The notes under the pieces were generated by a model. That model was not told the DNA's origin. It did not search any database and worked only from the letters and a program-made list of their open reading frames with translations. From Actinomadura sp. NBRC 104412 (lineage in GTDB: Bacteria > Actinomycetota > Actinomycetes > Streptosporangiales > Streptosporangiaceae): DNA of 64,000 bases. The stretch is taken from contig NZ_BSTM01000025.1 in NCBI RefSeq assembly GCF_030269515.1, forward strand, positions 62,001 through 126,000. The letters run 5' to 3'. Made by a program: the position numbers and the translations under genes. This document shows, piece after piece, positions 58,954 to 64,000 of the stretch (positions within the stretch are counted from its first letter, which is position 1; each line of letters begins with the position of its first letter).

Positions 58954-60432
58954 TCAAGCGAGGTGGACGACGTTCCAGGACACCGGCGGGAGGACGACGC
59001 GGACATGATCACCGTCCACCACGACGTCCGGGTTGGGGCGTGGAGCCACCCGGTCCGGCTCGGCTGGGGTGTTGCGGGCATACGGGTCGGGATCGGCGAG
59101 CGTGGTGGCCTCGGCGGCGGTCGTGTGAACGGTGATCGTGAGGTCGAGCGGGTCGGTCGTCGAGCGGTTGACGGCGAACACGGTCGTCCGGCCGGTCTCG
59201 GGATCACGGGTCGCCACCGCGTCCAGGACGGGCACCGGGCCGTACTTGGCGGTCTCCCGCCGCGGCGACTCCGGCTGGACGTACAGGACGTCGCCGACGG
59301 CGTTCCGCGCCGCCTGCGCGAACGGGTGGAAGGTCGGCTGCCGCCGCGCGGCGCCGCCGGGTTCGGTGCGGATCGGCGCGATGACGTTGACCAGTTGCGC
59401 CTGGCACGCGGCGGCGACCCGGTCGCTGTGCCGGAGCAGCGCGATGAGCAGCCCGCCGACGACCACCGCGTCGGCGAGGTGGTAGTCGTCCTCCAGCAGC
59501 GGCGGCGCGACCGGCCACCCGTCCGGTGTCGCGTCCGCCCAGCGCGACTGGTACCAGACGTTCCATTCGTCGAAGGACACCTGGATCTTCTTGCGCGCGC
59601 CGAGCCGCGCACCGACCTCGTCCGCCTTGGCGACGACGGTGTCGATGAAGTGGTCCATGTCGACGGCCGAGGCCAGGAAGCTCTCCAGGTCGCCGTCCTT
59701 TTCCTCGTAGTACGCGTGGCAGGAGATGTGGTCGACCAGGTCGTAGGTCTCCTCGAGAACGGTCTCCTCCCACGCGCCGAACGTGGGCATCGCCGACGAT
59801 GAGGAGCCGCACGCCACCAGCTCCAGGTCCGGGTCCAGCATCCGCATGGCACGCGCGGTCTCGGCCGCCAGCCGCCCGTACTCCCGGGCGGTCTTGTGCC
59901 CGATCTGCCAGGGACCGTCCATCTCGTTGCCCAGGCACCAGACGCGTACGTCGTAGGGCTCGGGAACGGGACGCCGCGACGCCCAGTACGTACCGGGCGG
60001 AAGGTTGCAGTACTCCAGCAGGTCGAGCGCCTCGGCGACGCCGCGTGTGCCCAGGTTGACGGCCATCATCGGCTCCACACCGGCCTTGCGTGCCCAGGCC
60101 ATGAACTCGTCCACGCCGAACAGGTTCGGCTCCGTGCTGTGCCAGGCCGGGTCGGGCCTGGCCGGACGTTCCGCGACGGGACCGATGCCGTCCTCCCACC
60201 GATACGCCGAGACGAAGTTGCCGCCCGGATACCGCACGGTCGTGACGCCGAGCTCACGGGTCAGCGCCAGCACATCACCGCGGAACCCGTCCTCGTCGGC
60301 ACTGGGATGCTCCGGCTCGTAGATCCCGGTGTAGACGCAGCGCCCCAGATGCTCGACGAAGGATCCGAACGTCCGTCGCCGCACAGGCCCCACCCGGAAC
60401 GCCGGGTCGATGACGATCCGCCCCTCGATCAC
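58954..60432 (-). CDS. GH51 alpha-L-arabinofuranosidase
   Basis: A 492-residue intracellular enzyme with the GH51 acid in WCLGNEMDGPWQ (Glu 170) and the nucleophile in VSFDEWNVWYQ (Glu 289), plus FGSFVEHLGRCVYTGIYEP near the start. Releases arabinofuranose from plant polysaccharides, adding to the plant-glycan theme of the window. GTG 60432 is chosen: GGGGAGGAGAAGC lies just upstream and the enzyme fold starts at VIEGRI. No signal peptide. Confidence 0.93.
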   Translation of the reverse strand: MIEGRIVIDPAFRVGPVRRRTFGSFVEHLGRCVYTGIYEPEHPSADEDGFRGDVLALTRELGVTTVRYPGGNFVSAYRWEDGIGPVAERPARPDPAWHSTEPNLFGVDEFMAWARKAGVEPMMAVNLGTRGVAEALDLLEYCNLPPGTYWASRRPVPEPYDVRVWCLGNEMDGPWQIGHKTAREYGRLAAETARAMRMLDPDLELVACGSSSSAMPTFGAWEETVLEETYDLVDHISCHAYYEEKDGDLESFLASAVDMDHFIDTVVAKADEVGARLGARKKIQVSFDEWNVWYQSRWADATPDGWPVAPPLLEDDYHLADAVVVGGLLIALLRHSDRVAAACQAQLVNVIAPIRTEPGGAARRQPTFHPFAQAARNAVGDVLYVQPESPRRETAKYGPVPVLDAVATRDPETGRTTVFAVNRSTTDPLDLTITVHTTAAEATTLADPDPYARNTPAEPDRVAPRPNPDVVVDGDHVRVVLPPVSWNVVHLA

Positions 60433-60459
60433 CGCTTCTCCTCCCCACGCAAGACCACC

Positions 60460-60474
60460 CTGGAAGGATTCCAG
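60460..60474. promoter_or_regulatory. operator-like palindrome upstream of the arabinofuranosidase
   Basis: CTGGAA-GGA-TTCCAG, a perfect 6-bp inverted repeat, 28 bases upstream of the GTG, in the 176-base gap. Possible repressor site for the arabinofuranosidase gene. Confidence 0.5.
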
Positions 60475-60608
60475 CGATCGAACCACCCGCGATAGCCCCG
60501 GCTTCACCAGGCCGCCGGCCGATCGCCGGGGGCGGCCCAGCACACCGATCGATCCCGTGCCCTCCTCAACCACGGGCCTCGGCGCCGACGGGCCGCAGCC
60601 CTGGTCGA

Positions 60609-61439
60609 CTAACGTCCGGCCAACTCGGCTACGACGGGAGCGAGCGTGTCGGCGGAGCCGGCGCCGACGACGAAGTAGGAGAAGCCGAGCTCCTCCCGTC
60701 GCCGCTGGATCTCCTCGGCGGCCGCCCCGGGGTCGGACGGGAGTACCGCCAGGGAGTCCGCCGCGCGCAGCGCGACAGGGTCGGTGTCGGGGGACGCCAT
60801 GAACGGCGCGACGGTGTCGCCGACCACCGCCACGTGCTGCGCGAGTTCGACGTCTCGGACGGCGCGGAAGTCGCGTACCACCCGTGTGATCTCGGCCCGA
60901 TCCTCTCCCGGCATCAATGCGAAGGCGACCGTGTCCGCGAGGTCGGCCGCCAGTGCCCGCGCCTTCGGTCCGCGTACGGCCATCACCACCGGAGTGTGCG
61001 AGTCGGGGCCGTCGAGATCTCGCAGCGTCGTCACGGTCTCACGTACCTGGGCCAGCCGTTCGCGTGGCGGCAGGGCGGGCAGTCCCAGTTCGCGGAGCTC
61101 GTCTTCGATGCCCGGCTTGCCGGTGCCGATGCCCATCTCGAAGCGGCCGTCGGTGACCACCGACAGCGAGTGCGCCTCCCATGCCGTGCCCCATGGCGGG
61201 CGTAGCGGGGAGGCGTACACCCAAGTGCCCACGCGGAGATCGGCAAGGGTGGCCGCGACGGCCAGCGTGGGAGCAGGCGCCGGCTGCCATCGCGGGACGT
61301 CGGGCATCAGCAGCGTGGAGTAGCCGCTGTCGGCGATACGGCGCACCGTGTCCCGCCACGTCGGCGGGTCGGTCGTGAGCGGAGCAACGACCCCGAATCG
61401 GAAGGGCCTGGTTCCACCTGTTGCCGTCGGATCGGCCAT
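60609..61439 (-). CDS. LLM-class F420-dependent oxidoreductase
   Basis: A 276-residue luciferase-like protein (FRFGVVAPLTTDPPTWRDTVRR; LRVGTWVYASPLRPPW; GRFEMGIGTGKPGIEDELRELG). The class uses F420H2 or FMN to oxidise or reduce varied substrates. No pathway context nearby. It is intact, unlike the copy at 45646-46661. Confidence 0.85.
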   Translation of the reverse strand: MADPTATGGTRPFRFGVVAPLTTDPPTWRDTVRRIADSGYSTLLMPDVPRWQPAPAPTLAVAATLADLRVGTWVYASPLRPPWGTAWEAHSLSVVTDGRFEMGIGTGKPGIEDELRELGLPALPPRERLAQVRETVTTLRDLDGPDSHTPVVMAVRGPKARALAADLADTVAFALMPGEDRAEITRVVRDFRAVRDVELAQHVAVVGDTVAPFMASPDTDPVALRAADSLAVLPSDPGAAAEEIQRRREELGFSYFVVGAGSADTLAPVVAELAGR

Positions 61440-61589
61440 CGTTCTTGGTCCTAGTCGTAGAAGGGATGGGGTTGCTTCGTCAGCGGATCAAGGTGCGTTC
61501 ACCCCTACTACGAGCACCCCAAGCCATGCCGGCTCCACCCGACGAGCGCCCACCCTCGGCTGATGCCGCAGACCGCGATACTTCTCGTC

Positions 61590-61690
61590 CGCCAGTGATA
61601 CTGCCCCGCCTGGTGTCTGCGGTGATGGTCGTAAAGGTGCAGCCAGGGGCCAAGGACGGCAAGTCGCTCGTGGAGGCGGCCACGTGCAGG
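61590..61690 (-). mobile_element. IS481-like transposase remnant (C-terminal scrap)
   Basis: The minus strand reads HERLAVLGPWLHLYDHHRRH, resembling the C-terminal WLHxYNHHRPHxxL of IS481-type transposases, with no further transposase sequence. The 354-base stretch 61440-61793 otherwise shows no gene. Confidence 0.4.
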
Positions 61691-61793
61691 CCCTGGACCG
61701 GACATGGCTGCGTCTCCTGCGGACCTTGTGGCTTTTCCCTCGTACTTCCAAAGAAGATTGTGGAGGAGAGGCCGTGTCACCCGGGAGGCGACG

Positions 61794-62387
61794 ATGCTGT
61801 TCAGGCGGGAGGTCCTTGAGGGGATCGCGGACGGGCGGATCGACCGGGTGTTCCGGGTGTGGGCCGAACCCCCGGTCCGTGCGGGGAGTACGCAGCGCAC
61901 CTGGGCGGGGATCATCGTCATCGACTCGGTCACGGCCGTCACCCCCGAGGAGATCACCGAGGAGGACGCCGTCCGTTCGGGCTTCCAAGACCGCGCGGCC
62001 CTGCTCACCGCCCTGTCCAAGAGCACCAAGCAGGGCGGCTACCACCGCGTCATGCTCCACCTGGGCGGTCCAGACCCCCGAACGGAACTCGCCCGCAAAT
62101 CCGACCTGACCGACCAGGAACTTGCCGACCTCAAAGCCGACCTGGACGCCATCGACGCCCGCAGCCGCCGCGCCCCCTGGACCCGCGAGGTCCTCCGCCT
62201 CATCGAGGCACACCCCGGCCTGCGCGCCTTGGACCTGGCCGAACGCATGGACCGCGACAAACTCCCTTTCAAGGCCGACGTCCGCCGCCTCAAGGCCCTC
62301 GGCCTGACCGAGAGCCTGGAGACCGGCTACCACCTCTCCCCACGCGGCAAGGCCCTCATGGCCTACCTACGCTCCCTGCCCAAATGA
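61794..62387 (+). CDS. hypothetical protein with PUA/ASCH-like N-terminus and winged-helix-like C-terminus
   Basis: A 197-residue protein. GGGAGGCGACG precedes ATG 61794. The N-terminal half (MLFRREVLEGIADGRIDRVF; TWAGIIVIDSVTAVTPEEIT) resembles ASCH/PUA RNA-binding folds; the C-terminal half (LRLIEAHPGLRALDLAERMD; FKADVRRLKALGLTES) resembles a helix-turn-helix. Its true role is unknown. Confidence 0.6.
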   Translation: MLFRREVLEGIADGRIDRVFRVWAEPPVRAGSTQRTWAGIIVIDSVTAVTPEEITEEDAVRSGFQDRAALLTALSKSTKQGGYHRVMLHLGGPDPRTELARKSDLTDQELADLKADLDAIDARSRRAPWTREVLRLIEAHPGLRALDLAERMDRDKLPFKADVRRLKALGLTESLETGYHLSPRGKALMAYLRSLPK

Positions 62388-62742
62388 TCGCCCCAGGTGC
62401 ACCGTCCTCATCGAGGCAGCCGGACGGGACGAGGTGAACGCGCTGAGTTCTTCCAAGGTGCGCGCACTACGCGTTCGAGCCAGTGATGACGAAATGCCGA
62501 GCAGCGAGGTCACCTGTTCTTCGGAAATGCTGTGTCCCATCGTTATGGCTATGCCGCGACGTGCTGGGGGAGCGCGGCCCCGTCGAGACGACCAGCCGAC
62601 TTGCGCCCTCGAATGCATAGGACGAGGCGGTGAAGTCGCCGTACGGCACACGTGAGGCCGGGTCGAAGGCACGCTCGGCGCCTGCATGCCGACCGTCCGC
62701 AGGGTGGTCCGACCGCGAAGCCCCGTGGTAACGATGGTGACC
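62388..62742. other. 355-base gap, no convincing gene
   Basis: Locally less GC-rich around 62460-62560. Short frames exist on both strands but none shows family features or a good ribosome-binding site. Confidence 0.5.
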
Positions 62743-63153
62743 ATGAGCGAGACGCCCATCCCCTACGCCGGCGGCCACGATGGTCCCAAGCGGGTCCTGC
62801 GGCTCCACACGCGCCGAGGGGTGGTCGCCAAGGCCGGCGTCACCATCGGTATCGACGGCTCTCACTACCACCAGCCTTGGGGGACGGCGGTTTTCGACAT
62901 CCCCGCGGACAGGCCAGTGCACGTCGCCGTGTCGCAGGGAAACGGTCAGATCGGCGTCGCCGCCACGGTCCTCACGCCTGACCAACCGGCCGAGCTGGAG
63001 TACCGCGGCCCTGCCGCCCTGTACCTGGCAGGATCCATCGGACCTCCCGGCACTGTGAAGCAGCGAGGCTGCCTGCTCCAACTCGCGATCCTCGTTCTCG
63101 TCCCGCTCATCGCACTCGCGCTGGCACTTGTGCTCGTGCTCGGCCTCCTGTAG
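62743..63153 (+). CDS. hypothetical protein with C-terminal membrane helix
   Basis: A 136-residue protein: a soluble beta-rich region (RVLRLHTRRGVVAKAGVTIG; TAVFDIPADRPVHVAVSQG) of about 95 residues and a C-terminal hydrophobic helix (LAILVLVPLIALALALVLVL). Type of protein unknown; tail-anchored membrane localisation is expected. ATG 62734 and 62743 are both possible. Confidence 0.6.
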   Translation: MSETPIPYAGGHDGPKRVLRLHTRRGVVAKAGVTIGIDGSHYHQPWGTAVFDIPADRPVHVAVSQGNGQIGVAATVLTPDQPAELEYRGPAALYLAGSIGPPGTVKQRGCLLQLAILVLVPLIALALALVLVLGLL

Positions 63154-63200
63154 CGGCTCGAGGCCGATCTCGATCAGGCGCGCACCAGCACCGGCCGCGG

Positions 63201-64000
63201 TCAGACTCCGTGGAAGCCGCCGATGTCACCCGTGTAGCCTGTCGGCCAGCTACCCACGGGTCCTTGAGTGCGGTGCGTCGAGGGACTCGTCGTGCGCGGC
63301 TTCGGCAGGGGATCGGGCCGTCCGGAACGCTGCGCCGCCGAACGAATGGCGGTACGCAACTCCCACCACCAGTTATCGCTTCCGGCATCGCCATCCGGCC
63401 TTGAGTTGCAAAAACGGGCCAGCAGCCTCCCGTGCGGGTCGGCCGCGTCATACCGTTCCCACTGCTCGGTGGCGAACAGAAAAGCGGCCTTTCGCGACTC
63501 ATCCAAGGCGGAAGGTATGTAACCGGCGTCCACGGCGGCAGCACGCATCTCCTCGCGGAACAGGGCGCCCCTGCACACATCGTCACGCGCCACGGGATCC
63601 TCCAGCCGCCGCAGAGCCTGCCGGCACGCTTCGGTGAACTCCGGCGGCGCCTGGAGGTCAAGCCCGTGCTCCAGCGAAGCCACAACCCCATGCGGCCCCA
63701 AACAATGCACGACATGCGCAACCTGATCAGGCCGTTCCTTCAACAGGACGAGCAGTACAGCAGGTGCCTCGCAAGACCATGGCGGGCCGCCTTCGGGTGG
63801 CGTCGGCAGCACAGGCAGGTGCGGATTCGCCTTGAGTATCCGGTTGAGCAGGGTCGGCGCACCATCTCTCCACAGCGGATACGGCCAGTGCTCATCGTCC
63901 CTGCCGACTCCCGGCCCGCTCTTGCCGCTGGAAATGCTGGCGGAGAACTGCTCGCTCAAGGCGCTCAAAAGCTTCGGATCGTCGGTGCGCGCAAGGAGGC
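63201..64000 (-). CDS. hypothetical protein, 5' end beyond the window
   Basis: The frame is open from the stop at 63201 to the right window edge (LLARTDDPKLLSALSEQFSA leads in), with no ATG or GTG in the visible part, so the start lies outside. Composition is Pro/Arg-rich with WWWELRTAIRSAAQRSG near the C-terminus. No family recognised. Confidence 0.5.
   Translation of the reverse strand, partial: LLARTDDPKLLSALSEQFSASISSGKSGPGVGRDDEHWPYPLWRDGAPTLLNRILKANPHLPVLPTPPEGGPPWSCEAPAVLLVLLKERPDQVAHVVHCLGPHGVVASLEHGLDLQAPPEFTEACRQALRRLEDPVARDDVCRGALFREEMRAAAVDAGYIPSALDESRKAAFLFATEQWERYDAADPHGRLLARFCNSRPDGDAGSDNWWWELRTAIRSAAQRSGRPDPLPKPRTTSPSTHRTQGPVGSWPTGYTGDIGGFHGV

Noticed and set aside
61480..61683. 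Small minus-strand frame of about 67 residues
   Set aside because: No ribosome-binding site or family features, and it lies over the transposase-like scrap in a different frame.
62434..62655. Small + strand frame of 73 residues
   Set aside because: No good start context or recognisable domain.

Overview
The window is very GC-rich, with frequent GTG and TTG starts, many 4-base stop/start overlaps (ATGA, GTGA, TTGA) and several luciferase-like (F420-type) oxidoreductases. This points to a chromosomal segment of a high-GC actinomycete, probably near Actinomadura/Thermomonosporaceae; the genus is inference. Most of it is catabolic accessory DNA, with a few housekeeping genes (uppP, a cold-shock gene, three tRNAs, a fluoride-channel pair).

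Layout. (1) 0-4.5 kb, + strand: a Fis-type regulator without the sigma-54 contact motif, an SDR, a pyruvyl-transferase-like protein and a sulfotransferase. (2) 4.5-20.1 kb: a plant-glycoside (probably rhamnoside) system. One minus-strand operon carries a GH78 alpha-L-rhamnosidase, a Tat-exported binding lipoprotein, two CUT1 permeases and a GH106-like hydrolase. A second carries a DeoR regulator, a 2-hydroxyacid dehydrogenase and an FGGY kinase, with a second FGGY kinase and a histidine phosphatase reading away from it. No transporter ATPase, sugar isomerase or aldolase is present. (3) 20.3-22.3 kb: a trypsin-like protease fused to an EndoG-type nuclease, a possible immunity or self-killing effector. 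(4) 22.3-25.7 kb: a DrrAB-like ABC exporter with a DUF4097 protein and an RHH/HicB-like protein whose 5' end abuts a truncated acyl-CoA synthetase, an apparent deletion scar. (5) 25.7-43 kb: a large catabolic island, probably for an aromatic or cyclic acid. It has a two-domain CoA-transferase, two plausible ring-fission hydrolases, a class II aldolase/decarboxylase-like protein, a two-gene MaoC-type hydratase, an SsuABC/TauABC-like uptake system, a Rieske oxygenase, a LigB-type extradiol dioxygenase, two SDR/MDR oxidoreductases and an IclR regulator. Three of its proteins (M20-like, alpha/beta-hydrolase-like, ALDH-like) appear to lack their catalytic residues, and an unannotated ~38-residue membrane protein is translationally coupled to the M20 gene. 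(6) 43-49.7 kb: LysE exporter, ABC exporter, a frameshifted luciferase-like oxidoreductase beside a CmcJ-like oxygenase, and a PAS/GAF/PP2C phosphatase. (7) 49.9-56.7 kb: tRNA-Glu, tRNA-Met and tRNA-Arg in tandem, uppP, decayed genes (aminotransferase, esterase, amidohydrolase), a methyltransferase, a paired fluoride channel and a cold-shock gene. (8) 56.7-64 kb: a GAF protein, a PadR/GyrI-like pair under a perfect 24-bp palindrome, a GH51 arabinofuranosidase, another luciferase-like oxidoreductase, a transposase scrap and hypotheticals.

Four small tandem arrays (87-, 13-, 13- and 12-bp periods) lie just past gene ends. In two of them the repeat unit supplies the stop codon of the adjacent gene.
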